Counted from the first letter of the stretch, positions 25,029 to 33,475 are shown. The stretch: DNA of 64,000 nt from Spirochaeta africana DSM 8902 (GCF_000242595.2 NC_017098.1:124001-188000), one strand, 5' to 3'. Translations and numbers: made by a program. Notes: generated from the letters alone by a model not told the origin.

Positions 25029-25928
25029 ATGAAGAAGAACCTGCATTTCAAGAATCGTAATCTGCGCTGGATCGTGCTGTTCCTGCTGCCGATCGCGCTG
25101 CTCTACGGTGCCTTTTTTATCTATCCGCTTGTTTCCCTGGCGGTGATCAGCATGATGGAGTGGAACGGGATTTCCGCCATGGAGTTTGTGGGGCTGGACA
25201 ACTTCCGGCACTTGTTTGCCCATTCCACCTTTCAGACGTCGATTCGCAACAATGTGATCTGGGCACTGTCGGCCTCGCTGCTGCAGATACCGTTTGCCCT
25301 GGTCGTGGCAATGGTGCTGGCACGGGCGCCCCGGGGCTGGCGGTTTTTCCGGACGGTGTTCTTTCTGCCAAACGTAATATCGCTGGTGGCCCTGGCAATG
25401 CTGTGGCGGGCCATGTACAACCCCGAGTTCGGGGTGATCAACAGCTTTCTGGAGGCGGTGGGGCTGGAGCACCTGACCAGAAACTGGCTGGGTGAGCTGA
25501 ACACCGCCCTGCCGGCACTGATCATTTCCTACCAGATCTATGTCGGCTATTTTATGGTGATTATTCTGGCCGGGGCTATGTCGATTCCCAAGTCGCTGTA
25601 CGAGGCGGCGATGCTGGATGGCGCCAATGTGATTCAGCAGGAGGTGTACATCACCCTGCCGGTAATCCGGGGGATTATCGTGACCGCGGGGACCCTGGCG
25701 GTGGCGTTTGCGCTACGGCAATTTGAAACCACCTTCCTGATGACCGGCGGCGGGCCGGCCAATCGCACCCCGGTAATGGGGTTGTTTATGTACCGGCGTA
25801 TGGCAGGGCTGCAGTACGGCCTGGCCGCGGCTACCGGGGTGGTGTTGATTATTGTCGGGGTGGTGGTGCTTACCGCGCTCAAACAGACGGTGGGGCGCTC
25901 GGATCCGATCGAGGATATGAAGCAGTAG
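25029..25928 (+). CDS. ABC sugar permease, MalF-like
   Basis: A 299-aa inner-membrane permease with about six helices. ATG at 25029 (MKKNLHFKNRNLRWIVLFLL) is chosen because upstream in-frame sequence includes the attenuator hairpin and lacks membrane character. The EAA loop EAAMLDGANVIQQEVYITLP near 196-215 contacts an ATPase. No ATPase gene is present in this cluster, so a shared MsmK/UgpC-type subunit encoded elsewhere is implied. Second gene of the operon. Confidence 0.9.
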   Translation: MKKNLHFKNRNLRWIVLFLLPIALLYGAFFIYPLVSLAVISMMEWNGISAMEFVGLDNFRHLFAHSTFQTSIRNNVIWALSASLLQIPFALVVAMVLARAPRGWRFFRTVFFLPNVISLVALAMLWRAMYNPEFGVINSFLEAVGLEHLTRNWLGELNTALPALIISYQIYVGYFMVIILAGAMSIPKSLYEAAMLDGANVIQQEVYITLPVIRGIIVTAGTLAVAFALRQFETTFLMTGGGPANRTPVMGLFMYRRMAGLQYGLAAATGVVLIIVGVVVLTALKQTVGRSDPIEDMKQ

Positions 25929-25940
25929 GAGGTCAGCAGG

Positions 25941-26795
25941 ATGAAAAATGCAGTGAATCAAACCCCGATCCCGGTTGTCTATGGGAGCCTGGCGCTGAAG
26001 TGGGGGTTGCTGATCGGCTATACCGTAGTGGCACTATTTCCGCTGATCTGGCTTACGGTGTCGGCGTTCAAGACCAACCTCGAGATTCAGATAGCCCCGT
26101 TTGCCCTGCCGGAGACCTGGCAGTATCGTAACTTTATCAACGCGATTACGATCTCCGGTCTGCCGCGCTACTTTCTGCATTCAGCGATTGTAGCGACCCT
26201 GGCTACCGGGCTGAATCTGCTGGTTACCTCGATGGCGTCGTTTGTGATTGCCCGCGAACGGTTTCTGCTGCGGCGGGTGATATTTATCATGATAACTGCC
26301 GGGGTGCTGGTGCCGATCGTGGCATTTATGGTGCCGTACTACACCCTGATCACCCGTTTGCGGCTGTATGACACCCTGTGGGCGTTGATTGTGACCTATG
26401 CAGCGATCAACATCCCGATATCGGTGTTTCTGATTACCAGCTTTATGTCTACCATTCCACGCGAGCTAGAGGACTCGGCGGCCATTGACGGCTGCAGTTT
26501 CTGGCAGCGCTACTCCCGGATAATCCTGCCGCTGTCGCGGGCCGGGCTGGTGACAGCGGCCACCTTCAGTTTTATCTACTGCTGGAACGAGTTCGTGTAT
26601 GCCTTGTTGCTGACCTCCTCGCGGAGTGCGCGCACGGTACAGCTGGCAATCCGCTTTTTTACCAGTCAGTTTCGAACCGATTATGCCGGGATGTTTGCCG
26701 CAATTGTGCTGACCATGGTGCCGACGGTTTTGGTGTACACCCTGCTGCATGACAAGATCATCTCCGGATTGACCGCCGGGGCCGTGAAAGGCTAG
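25941..26795 (+). CDS. ABC sugar permease, MalG-like
   Basis: A 284-aa permease 12 bp after its partner, with AGGAGG upstream. About six helices. EAA motif EDSAAIDGCSFWQRYSRIILPL near 178-199. It ends LTAGAVKG, typical of the MalG/UgpE side of CUT1 importers. It forms the heterodimeric channel with the preceding permease. Confidence 0.9.
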   Translation: MKNAVNQTPIPVVYGSLALKWGLLIGYTVVALFPLIWLTVSAFKTNLEIQIAPFALPETWQYRNFINAITISGLPRYFLHSAIVATLATGLNLLVTSMASFVIARERFLLRRVIFIMITAGVLVPIVAFMVPYYTLITRLRLYDTLWALIVTYAAINIPISVFLITSFMSTIPRELEDSAAIDGCSFWQRYSRIILPLSRAGLVTAATFSFIYCWNEFVYALLLTSSRSARTVQLAIRFFTSQFRTDYAGMFAAIVLTMVPTVLVYTLLHDKIISGLTAGAVKG

Positions 26796-26817
26796 TTGCT
26801 GACACAAGGAGCTGCAG

Positions 26818-28242
26818 ATGAACAACACACAACCACAGATATGGCCGGCAGCGCGCACTGCCGGGGTGATTCAGGACCCGAAGGTCGGGCTGATGATTAT
26901 GGGACGCAAGCGCCCGGGGTTCGACCCTGAATGGGGCGCGGCTGTTCGTCGGGCGGTACAGGGGTACCTGGAGGGACTGCCGTTCGGGTTGACCGTGCCG
27001 TCGGATAATATTGCTGACGAGGCTGAGCTGCAGCGGGCGGTCGAGGTTTGCCGGACTGCCGGGGTTACGGTGATGCTGCTGGTACAGCCGACAATCTCGG
27101 ATGGGAGGCTGGCACCGATGCTGGCGCGGCTGTGGCAGCGACCGCTGCTGCTGTGGGCGACTACCGAGAAGCCCGGGGTGAGCAGTATAAGTGCCAACTC
27201 GCTCGTCGGAACCCATGTGATGGCGGCCACCCTGCGACAGCTGGGGCATCCGCTGGAGCTGGTGTTCGGGCATCCGGAGGATCATGAGGTCTGCAACCGG
27301 GTCGAGCAGTCGATCCGTGCGGTGCATGCTGCCGACAGTCTGCAGCGGCGTAAACTGGGGCTGGTGGGATATCATGCCCCGGGGTTTGTGGATTTCCATG
27401 CCGATCCGGTGTTTCTGCAGCAGCAGCTGGGCTCCCAGCTGTATCATCTGAACACCCCTGAGCTGATGGATATGGTTATGGCCTATACGAATCAGGAGCT
27501 CGAGGACGAGTGTGCAGCTTTTCTGGCATGGCAGCTGCCGGTGGCGCGGTCGGCGCAGGCTGCCGGTTTTTCTGCAGACGCCAGGCAGGAGCTGCTGTTC
27601 CAGGCCCGTTACTATCGGGCGTTTCGCGATCTGTTCGATCTGGAGGGGTTCGATGCCATGGCGTTTCGCTGCTGGCCGGATCTGCCAACGGTTCTGGGGC
27701 ACTGGCCCTACGCGGCTCTGGCGCGGCTGGTGTCCGAGGGGTTTCCGATTGCGATGGAGGGTGATGTTGACGGGGCGTTGTGTTCGCGGCTGGCCGAGAG
27801 TGCCGGGATGGGGCCGGTGTATCTGTCCGACTGGCTGGAGCATACCGCCGACAGCATCACGATCTGGCATACCGGTGCGGCCCCGCTGCAGCTGGCCAGA
27901 CCGGCAGGGGTGCCCGGCGGTCCGGAGCTGGGGGTGCAGTTTAACAACAAAAAGCCGACGGTTATCGAGTCGACCATTCGTTCAGGTATGAAGGCAACCC
28001 TGTTCCGTTTGTGGCGCTGCGGTGGGGGTTATCGAATAACCGCGCTGGAGGGTGAGACAATCGACCCTGCACGGCATATCGAGGCTACCAACGGGGTGTT
28101 TTCTACCGACCGGGTCGATGTACGGCGCTGGTTTGAGGATATGGTGCAGCTGGGCATGCCGCATCATGTCTGTCTGGTCGAGGGGCATGTCGGGGACACC
28201 CTGCGCCGGATTGCCCGCATGATCGGTGCTGCCTGGGTGTAG
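26818..28242 (+). CDS. L-fucose/arabinose-isomerase-like protein, putative sulfoquinovose isomerase
   Basis: A 474-aa cytoplasmic protein after AAGGAGC, last gene of the ABC operon. The fold matches L-fucose isomerase-family proteins: VGLMIMGRKRPGFD early, FDAMAFRCWPDLPTVLG, MEGDVDGALCSRLAESAG (metal-ligand region), a late IWHTGAAPLQLA and a C-terminal MPHHVCLVEGHV. SqvD/SftI-type sulfoquinovose isomerases belong to this kind of aldose isomerase (recalled knowledge). Expected reaction: SQ to 6-deoxy-6-sulfofructose, feeding the transketolase operon across the ROK gene. It could act on another aldose; the operator shared with the transketolase promoter is the main argument. Confidence 0.75.
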   Translation: MNNTQPQIWPAARTAGVIQDPKVGLMIMGRKRPGFDPEWGAAVRRAVQGYLEGLPFGLTVPSDNIADEAELQRAVEVCRTAGVTVMLLVQPTISDGRLAPMLARLWQRPLLLWATTEKPGVSSISANSLVGTHVMAATLRQLGHPLELVFGHPEDHEVCNRVEQSIRAVHAADSLQRRKLGLVGYHAPGFVDFHADPVFLQQQLGSQLYHLNTPELMDMVMAYTNQELEDECAAFLAWQLPVARSAQAAGFSADARQELLFQARYYRAFRDLFDLEGFDAMAFRCWPDLPTVLGHWPYAALARLVSEGFPIAMEGDVDGALCSRLAESAGMGPVYLSDWLEHTADSITIWHTGAAPLQLARPAGVPGGPELGVQFNNKKPTVIESTIRSGMKATLFRLWRCGGGYRITALEGETIDPARHIEATNGVFSTDRVDVRRWFEDMVQLGMPHHVCLVEGHVGDTLRRIARMIGAAWV

Positions 28243-28284
28243 CCGGCGCCAGCACGGGTCAGATGTCGCGTTATCAGGCCAGGA

Positions 28285-29502
28285 TCACCTGGTTCCCGGC
28301 TGGCCGGGATTCTCCTGGATGTCGGTGCCGGCGGCCAGCTCCGGGCGGCAGTGAAAAAACTCCCGGAACACGATGTCGGTGGCGCCATAACAGGCCTGCA
28401 CCGGGTCGTACACCATCGGCAGCAGCCTGCTTTCCGGGAGGACTGCGCGAGCAGAGTCTTCCAGAAACCTCGAGAGTGCCGGAAAGCGGGAGATCAGCAG
28501 AACCGCATCGGGGTGAAAGATGTGGTAGAGGTTGCGCACCGTGGTGGCGAATGCCAGCTGCTCCTCATGCAGGGCGCTGTTTATTTCGGCCGGCGAGAGA
28601 CGGCTGTCGGCTTCATTCCAGTCACCAACCGCGTAGCGCTGCTGTAGGCGGTTCAGCAGGGGGGCTTCGGCCACCATCGATTCCAGGGTGGCGCTGTCGG
28701 CCAGCAGCTGCTCGGGTGTGCAGGGGCTGGGGCTGGTGCTGCCGATCTCCAGCGCGGTGGTGCTGCCGTTCAGGAAGATCTCGCCGCCCTTGACCAGTGC
28801 GCCCCCGATCCCGGAGCGCACCAGGATAGCAAGCACACTGCGCTCCTCGCGTGCGCAGCCGTAATGGTATGCGCTGGAGGCGATTACCGAGGCGTTGTTG
28901 TGCACATGTACCGGAACCTCGAAGCGCTGTTCCAGGCGCTCCTTGATGGAGTAACCGCTCAATCCCTTGATGCGTGCATAACGCTGAACCCGCCCGGTGG
29001 CGGTGTCGACCACCCCCGGTGCTGCCACACCGATGCCGAGCAGGGCCTCTTCGGGGAGCCTGCTGTCCTGCAGGGCGGTCTGCAGCAGCTGTTCGAGGAT
29101 CTCCATGACCTGTTCGCGCTCGCTGATACCGGATAATTCCATACTGTTGCGATAGATCACGGTGTTGGAAAAATCCACTGCGATGACAGCTGCGCCCAGA
29201 CTGGAAAAATCGATCCCCAGGGCGTATCCGGAGGTGGGGTTAACACAGTACAGGTTGGGGCGTCGCCCTTTGCGATCCGGGGGGATCCCCTGGTCGATGC
29301 TGGCGCTGTCCTCGCACTGGCTGATAAACCCGGCCTCGCTGAGCTTGGCGAAGATCCGGAAAACAGTAGGTGCTTTCAGGCCGGTGTGTTTGACCACCAT
29401 GGACTGGGAAATAGTGCCGTGCTGAAAGGCCAGCTGAAGTATCAGGCGCTCGTTGTTGAGCCGAATGTCGGTATGTCGGATCGGTCTGCGTTTCATGGGC
29501 AT
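28285..29502 (-). CDS. ROK-family transcriptional repressor
   Basis: A 405-aa regulator. N-terminal winged HTH (NNERLILQLAFQHGTISQSMVVKHTGLKAPTVFRI). ROK domain from about residue 88 (GYALGIDFSSLGAAVIAVD, GIGVAAPGVVDTATGRV). The kinase Asp of the usual NDANAAA motif is Asn here (VHNNASVIAS), and the zinc CxCGxxGC motif is absent (only SPSPCTPEQLL), so it should bind sugar without phosphorylating it. Starts at 29502 or 29496. Operator B abuts the start codon, implying autorepression. It lies between the two operons it is proposed to control and converges on the isomerase gene. Confidence 0.9.
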   Translation of the reverse strand: MPMKRRPIRHTDIRLNNERLILQLAFQHGTISQSMVVKHTGLKAPTVFRIFAKLSEAGFISQCEDSASIDQGIPPDRKGRRPNLYCVNPTSGYALGIDFSSLGAAVIAVDFSNTVIYRNSMELSGISEREQVMEILEQLLQTALQDSRLPEEALLGIGVAAPGVVDTATGRVQRYARIKGLSGYSIKERLEQRFEVPVHVHNNASVIASSAYHYGCAREERSVLAILVRSGIGGALVKGGEIFLNGSTTALEIGSTSPSPCTPEQLLADSATLESMVAEAPLLNRLQQRYAVGDWNEADSRLSPAEINSALHEEQLAFATTVRNLYHIFHPDAVLLISRFPALSRFLEDSARAVLPESRLLPMVYDPVQACYGATDIVFREFFHCRPELAAGTDIQENPGQPGTR

Positions 29503-29519
29503 TTTCTTTCGTTAAGTAA
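29503..29519 (-). promoter_or_regulatory. operator B: ROK autoregulatory site
   Basis: TTTCTT-N5-AAGTAA, matching the 17-bp core of operator A at 15 positions. It starts directly at the ROK start codon and overlaps the -10 box on the minus strand. Confidence 0.62.
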
Positions 29520-29544
29520 TACGGGTAAGAATAGCATAAACCAA
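29516..29544 (-). promoter_or_regulatory. putative promoter of the ROK gene
   Basis: Minus strand: TTGGTT (29539-29544), 17 bp, TATTAC (29516-29521). The -10 box overlaps operator B. Confidence 0.5.
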
Positions 29545-29589
29545 TTGACGATGCTACGGGGTGCCGGCGGAGCCGGGGCAGGCGGAAAC

Positions 29590-29625
29590 GGGGCAGGGGG
29601 AGCGGGGCAGGGGGAGCGGGGCGGG
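29590..29625 (+). repeat. G-tract tandem repeat with G-quadruplex potential
   Basis: A 14-bp unit (GGGGCAGGGGGAGC) occurs twice and begins a third time. Six G runs of 3-5 are separated by loops of 1-3 bases (CA, AGC, CA, AGC, C), satisfying the standard quadruplex pattern. It sits between the ROK and transketolase promoters. Confidence 0.7.
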
Positions 29626-29670
29626 CGATGCCGGGACAGGCGGAACCCTGCGGCAGCGACACATTTTTCC

Positions 29671-29699
29671 TTTACAGCCTATCCGGGCTGTGCTACACT
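29671..29699 (+). promoter_or_regulatory. sigma70 promoter of the sulfoglycolysis operon
   Basis: TTTACA (29671-29676), 17-bp spacer, TACACT (29694-29699) with an extended TGC just before the -10. Followed at once by operator C. Confidence 0.7.
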
Positions 29700-29703
29700 C
29701 TCT

Positions 29704-29728
29704 TTAGTTATTTTCAGTAAGAAAGTAA
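29704..29728 (+). promoter_or_regulatory. operator C: candidate ROK repressor site
   Basis: Dyad TTATTT-N5-AAGAAA at 29709-29725, inside GTTATTTTC-N5-GAAAGTAAC (29707-29729; one mismatch between arms). It covers the predicted start point of the transketolase operon. Confidence 0.65.
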
Positions 29729-29759
29729 CGAAATCAAGTACTACCGTGAGGGGCAGCGT

Positions 29760-30599
29760 ATGACAGCGAACGAAATTCGTGAGTTGCAGCAGAAGGCCGT
29801 CGAGATACGTCGGCTGACTGTGGATGAGATAGCACACCTGGGCGTCGGGCATGTTGGCGGCAGTATGTCGGTGGTAGAGATTCTGACCCTGTTGTACTAC
29901 CGGCACTTGCGGGTAAACCCGGCCGAGCCGCGTGATCCGAAGCGCGACAAGCTGGTGATGTCCAAGGGACATGCCGGACCGACACTGTATGCAATCCTTG
30001 CCGATAAAGGTTTTTTCCCGAAAGAGATGCTGCATACCCTGAATCAGGGGGGCACCAATCTGCCAAGCCATTGTGACATGAATCGGACTCCGGGGATCGA
30101 TATGACAACCGGTTCCCTTGGCCAGGGGCTTTCGGCGGCCATCGGGATTGCGCTGGGGCATCGGCTGCAGCAGCTGCCGGGACGAATTTTTGCGCTCATT
30201 GGCGACGGCGACCTGAATGAGGGGCAAACCTGGGAGGCTGCAATGTCGGGAGCGATGTTCGGGGTTACCAATCTGGTGGCCTTCGTGGACTACAACAAGA
30301 TGCAGATTGACGGCCCGATCGACTCGGTCATGAAGACCGGTCAGCTGGCGCAGCGCTGGGAGAGTTTCGGCTGGCACACCCAGCAGGTGAACGGGCATGA
30401 TTTTGCCGAGCTGGATGCAGCGCTGGAGGCTGCCCTGGCACAGTCCGAGCGCCCGGCCATGATTATCGCGGATACGGTCAAGGGCAAGGGTCTGCCGTTT
30501 GCCGAGGGCGACTACAAAAATCATAACATGCCGATTACCGATGAACAGGCGGCAGAGGCCTACGCGGCCCTGCAGCAGGAGATGGAGGCACTGTCATGA
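29760..30599 (+). CDS. sqwG: transketolase N-terminal subunit, putative 6-deoxy-6-sulfofructose transketolase
   Basis: A 279-aa half-transketolase carrying the thiamine-diphosphate site: GDGDLNEGQTWEA (148-160) through VDYN (N179). Active-site histidines are H31 (GHVGGS), H71 (SKGHAG) and H104. The last lies in NLPSHCDMNRTPGID, where ordinary N-terminal subunits read GHPDM, so the sugar-binding edge differs. First gene of the 11-gene operon, overlapping its partner by 4 bp. In the known sulfo-transketolase pathway SqwGH moves C2 units from sulfofructose, and again from sulfoerythrulose, to glyceraldehyde-3-phosphate, giving xylulose-5-phosphate. Role assigned from context; enzyme family is certain. 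Confidence 0.85.
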   Translation: MTANEIRELQQKAVEIRRLTVDEIAHLGVGHVGGSMSVVEILTLLYYRHLRVNPAEPRDPKRDKLVMSKGHAGPTLYAILADKGFFPKEMLHTLNQGGTNLPSHCDMNRTPGIDMTTGSLGQGLSAAIGIALGHRLQQLPGRIFALIGDGDLNEGQTWEAAMSGAMFGVTNLVAFVDYNKMQIDGPIDSVMKTGQLAQRWESFGWHTQQVNGHDFAELDAALEAALAQSERPAMIIADTVKGKGLPFAEGDYKNHNMPITDEQAAEAYAALQQEMEALS

Positions 30600-31564
30600 A
30601 ATACAAGATAACACGAGCACAGGCAGCTGAGGGTGTCGAGATGCGCGCGGTATACGGTGAGTGTCTGCTGGAAATGGCGGCAAAGGATGAGCGGATAGTG
30701 GTGCTGGATGCGGATCTGATGCGCGCCAACGGGACGGTGGTGTTTCGGGAGGCCTATCCCGAGCGGACATTCGATGTCGGGGTGGCCGAGGCCAACATGG
30801 TCGGGATATCGGCCGGGCTGTCGGCAGCCGGATTAATTCCGTTTCCGGCAAGTTTCACCTGTTTTGCCGCTCGGCGCACCTTTGACCAGTTTTTTATCTC
30901 TGCCAATTATGCGCAGCTGAATGTAAAACTGACCGGTACCGATCCCGGGGTGGCAGCAGCCTTTAACGGCGGGACACACATGTCGTTCGAGGACATCGGG
31001 CTCATGCGGACCATTCCGGGGCTGTTGATATGCGAGCCGAGCGATCCGGTAAGCCTGGCCCGGCTGCTGCCGCAGATTGCAGCCCGGTACGGATCGAGCT
31101 ACCTGCGGCTGCATCGCAAGCCGATTGTCCCCATCTACGACGAGGACGAGCAGTTTGAACTGGGCAAGGGTAAGCTGGTGTGCGAGGGCAGCGATCTGAC
31201 GATTGTAGCTGCCGGAGCGATAATGGTTGCCGAGGCAATCGAGGCGGCCGAGGTGCTGGATTCTCGTGGGATATCGGCAGCGGTAATCGATATGCACACG
31301 ATCAAACCGATAGATGCCGAGCTGCTGCTGCAGCAGGCCAGAAAAACCGGTGCGGTGCTGACCGCCGAGAATCACCAGATTATGGGTGGGCTTGGCAGTG
31401 CGGTGGCCGAGGTCCTGGTTGAGGGATATCCCGTGCCGATGCAGCGTATCGGGATTCAGGATGAGTTTGGCGAGGTCGGAACCCAGGGCTATCTGCAGAA
31501 GCGCTTTGGACTGACGGCCGATCGGGTTGCCGCAGCTGCCGAGCAGCTGGTGGCACGCAAGTAA
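30596..31564 (+). CDS. sqwH: transketolase C-terminal subunit, putative sulfofructose transketolase partner
   Basis: A 322-aa second half, starting within the ATGA of sqwG. The pyrimidine-binding domain has the essential Glu65 in VGVAEANMVGISAGL, followed by the FTCFAARRTFDQF segment. The C-terminal transketolase domain ends near GLTADRVAAAAEQLV. The split two-gene form resembles both DXPS-like transketolases and known SqwGH pairs. It makes the active site together with the N-terminal subunit. Confidence is high for the family and moderate for the sulfonated substrate. Confidence 0.85.
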   Translation: MKYKITRAQAAEGVEMRAVYGECLLEMAAKDERIVVLDADLMRANGTVVFREAYPERTFDVGVAEANMVGISAGLSAAGLIPFPASFTCFAARRTFDQFFISANYAQLNVKLTGTDPGVAAAFNGGTHMSFEDIGLMRTIPGLLICEPSDPVSLARLLPQIAARYGSSYLRLHRKPIVPIYDEDEQFELGKGKLVCEGSDLTIVAAGAIMVAEAIEAAEVLDSRGISAAVIDMHTIKPIDAELLLQQARKTGAVLTAENHQIMGGLGSAVAEVLVEGYPVPMQRIGIQDEFGEVGTQGYLQKRFGLTADRVAAAAEQLVARK

Positions 31565-31581
31565 TTTCCGGGAGGTAGGTA

Positions 31582-32073
31582 ATGGGACGCAAAATAACCG
31601 TAGCGGTAGCCAGCGATAAATCCGGCTTTCCACTGAAGCAGGCAGTGGTCGAGTACCTGCGTGGTCGCGATGACATAGAGGTGCTTGATTATGGTCTGGC
31701 CAGTCTGGAGGAGAACGAGCCCTATCATGTGCAGGCTGCCAAGGTGGCCAGAGCGATTCAGGCCGGCACGGCCGAACGCGGGGTGCTGATCTGCGGTACC
31801 GGTCAGGGCGTCGGTATCGTAGCCAACAAGTTCAAGGGGATCTACGCGGTGGTCGCGGATACCATTTTTGCGGCTGAACGCGGTCGGATAATCAACGACG
31901 CCAATGTGGTTACCATGGGTGGCTGGATAACCGCCCCGCGATTAGGGGTGGAGATTGTTCGCAGCTGGCTGGCTACCGGCTTTACCGAAACCATGGAGGA
32001 TCGGGCCGAGTGGCTCAAGGCAGCATTCGGCAAGGTGCAGGAAATCGAGGCGGAGAATTTTCGCGATGAGTGA
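31582..32073 (+). CDS. sqwI: RpiB/LacAB-like isomerase, putative sulfoerythrose isomerase
   Basis: A 163-aa RpiB-fold protein after GGGAGGTAGG. The catalytic Cys is kept (ICGTGQGVGIVANKF, Cys71). Residues usual for ribose-5-phosphate are changed: the DHxGF motif reads SDKSGF (Lys13 for His), the His of (S/R)xHND is Ile (GRIINDANV), and the C-terminal GGRHxxR phosphate-binding segment is missing (ETMEDRAEW). This fits a substrate lacking the phosphate, as expected for SqwI, which converts 4-deoxy-4-sulfoerythrose to sulfoerythrulose. Overlaps the next gene by 8 bp. Confidence 0.78.
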   Translation: MGRKITVAVASDKSGFPLKQAVVEYLRGRDDIEVLDYGLASLEENEPYHVQAAKVARAIQAGTAERGVLICGTGQGVGIVANKFKGIYAVVADTIFAAERGRIINDANVVTMGGWITAPRLGVEIVRSWLATGFTETMEDRAEWLKAAFGKVQEIEAENFRDE

Positions 32074-33475
32074 TGATGCAGGATATATAGCCGAACTGGT
32101 TACCCGGGCGCGCCGGGCGCAGGAGCAGATTGCCGACTACACCCAGCAGCAGATCGATGATGTCTGTCTGTCGGTCGGCTGGGAGGTGTACGAGGACCGC
32201 AACATCGCCGATCTGGCCCGGGTGGCGGTCGAGTCGTCCGGTATGGGCAACGTGCCGGACAAGATCACCAAGCACAAGGTCAAGGTGCTGGGGGTCCTCA
32301 AGGATCTGAAGGGCGCAATAAGCGTGGGCGAGATTTTCCGTGATCCCGGTCGGGGGATTACCAAATACGCCAAACCGGTCGGGGTGGTGGGTGCCCTGCT
32401 GCCGGTAACCAATCCGACGGCCACTCCGGCCAGCAACGGCCTGTCGATTTTGAAGGGGCGCAATGCAGTGATTTTTGCACCCCATCCCCGGGCAGCTGCT
32501 GCCAGCAAGCTGGCGGTCGAGTATATGCGCCAGGGGCTGAAGCGGGTCGGCGCACCCGAAGATCTGGTACAGATTACCGAGGAGCCTTCGATCGGACGCA
32601 CCGGGGAGCTGATGAAGCAGGTCGATCTGGTGGTTGCCACCGGGGGCGGTGCGATGGTCAAGGCGGCATACTCCAGTGGTACCCCGGCGTACGGGGTGGG
32701 GCCGGGAAACTCGGTGCAGATTATTGCCGAGGACGCCGATCTGCCGGATGCGGTTGCAAAGATTGCCCTGAGCAAGGTCTTTGATTACGCCACCAGCTGT
32801 TCCAGCGAGAACAGCGTGATCATTCATCAGGATCTGTACGAGCAGGCGGTTGCCCGGTTCGTAGAGCACGAGCATTCGTATCTGATTCAGGGCGAGGAGC
32901 GTGAACAGCTTGAGCGCTGGATGTGGCGACCGAACAAGCATGGGGTGCCCGGTTTGAATCCGGCCATCATCGCCCAGAGTGCAGTCAGGATCGCTGCCGA
33001 TGCCGGGATCCAGGTGCCCGAGGAAACCCGGATCCTGCTGGTGGAGGGCAGGGATCCGCTGGAGCAGGATCACTTTGCCGAGGAGAAGCTCTGTCCGGTG
33101 CTGACATTGTATCGAGCCAGGGATTTTGCCGAGGCGGTCGATCTGCTGACCCGGCTGACAGACAATGCCGGTACCGGTCACTCCTGTGGTATCCATACCT
33201 TCAGGTCTGAGTATGTGCATGAACTCGGGATGCGGATGCGTACCAGCCGGATTATGGTGCGACAGGCCCAGGCACCGGCTAACGGCGGCAACTTTTTTAA
33301 CGGCATGCCCAGTACCGTTACCCTTGGCTGCGGCACCTGGGGGGGCAATAGCACCACCGAGAACATCAACTACCGGCATTTTCTGAATGTGACCTGGGTC
33401 AGTGAACCGATTCCGGTCGAGAAACCCAGCGACGAAGAGATGTGGGGTGATTTTCACTCCCGGTATCCCGGGTAG
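32066..33475 (+). CDS. sqwD: CoA-acylating aldehyde dehydrogenase, putative sulfoacetaldehyde dehydrogenase
   Basis: A 469-aa member of the EutE/AdhE-N family. Start at 32066 (MSDDAGYIAELVTRA), inside the sqwI end; the longer upstream frame is a shadow of sqwI. Motifs: GVVGALLPVTNPTATP, DLVVATGGGAMVKAAYSSG, GVGPGNSVQII and the thiol site YATSCSSENSVI (Cys245). It lacks the Glu general base of non-acylating enzymes, consistent with acyl transfer to CoA. In this operon it should oxidise sulfoacetaldehyde to sulfoacetyl-CoA with NAD(P). No microcompartment shell genes or ethanolamine/propanediol enzymes accompany it, so a EutE/PduP role is unlikely. Confidence 0.83.
   Translation: MSDDAGYIAELVTRARRAQEQIADYTQQQIDDVCLSVGWEVYEDRNIADLARVAVESSGMGNVPDKITKHKVKVLGVLKDLKGAISVGEIFRDPGRGITKYAKPVGVVGALLPVTNPTATPASNGLSILKGRNAVIFAPHPRAAAASKLAVEYMRQGLKRVGAPEDLVQITEEPSIGRTGELMKQVDLVVATGGGAMVKAAYSSGTPAYGVGPGNSVQIIAEDADLPDAVAKIALSKVFDYATSCSSENSVIIHQDLYEQAVARFVEHEHSYLIQGEEREQLERWMWRPNKHGVPGLNPAIIAQSAVRIAADAGIQVPEETRILLVEGRDPLEQDHFAEEKLCPVLTLYRARDFAEAVDLLTRLTDNAGTGHSCGIHTFRSEYVHELGMRMRTSRIMVRQAQAPANGGNFFNGMPSTVTLGCGTWGGNSTTENINYRHFLNVTWVSEPIPVEKPSDEEMWGDFHSRYPG

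Noticed and set aside
29590-29625. CRISPR-like short repeats
   Set aside because: Repeat units are 14 bp, contiguous and without spacers.
32015-33457. 480-aa open frame antisense to the aldehyde dehydrogenase gene
   Set aside because: Shadow frame; the plus strand carries the ALDH motifs including Cys245.
32066-33475. Ethanolamine/propanediol (EutE/PduP) aldehyde dehydrogenase
   Set aside because: No microcompartment shell genes, no lyase or dehydratase genes and no encapsulation-type N-terminal helix evident.
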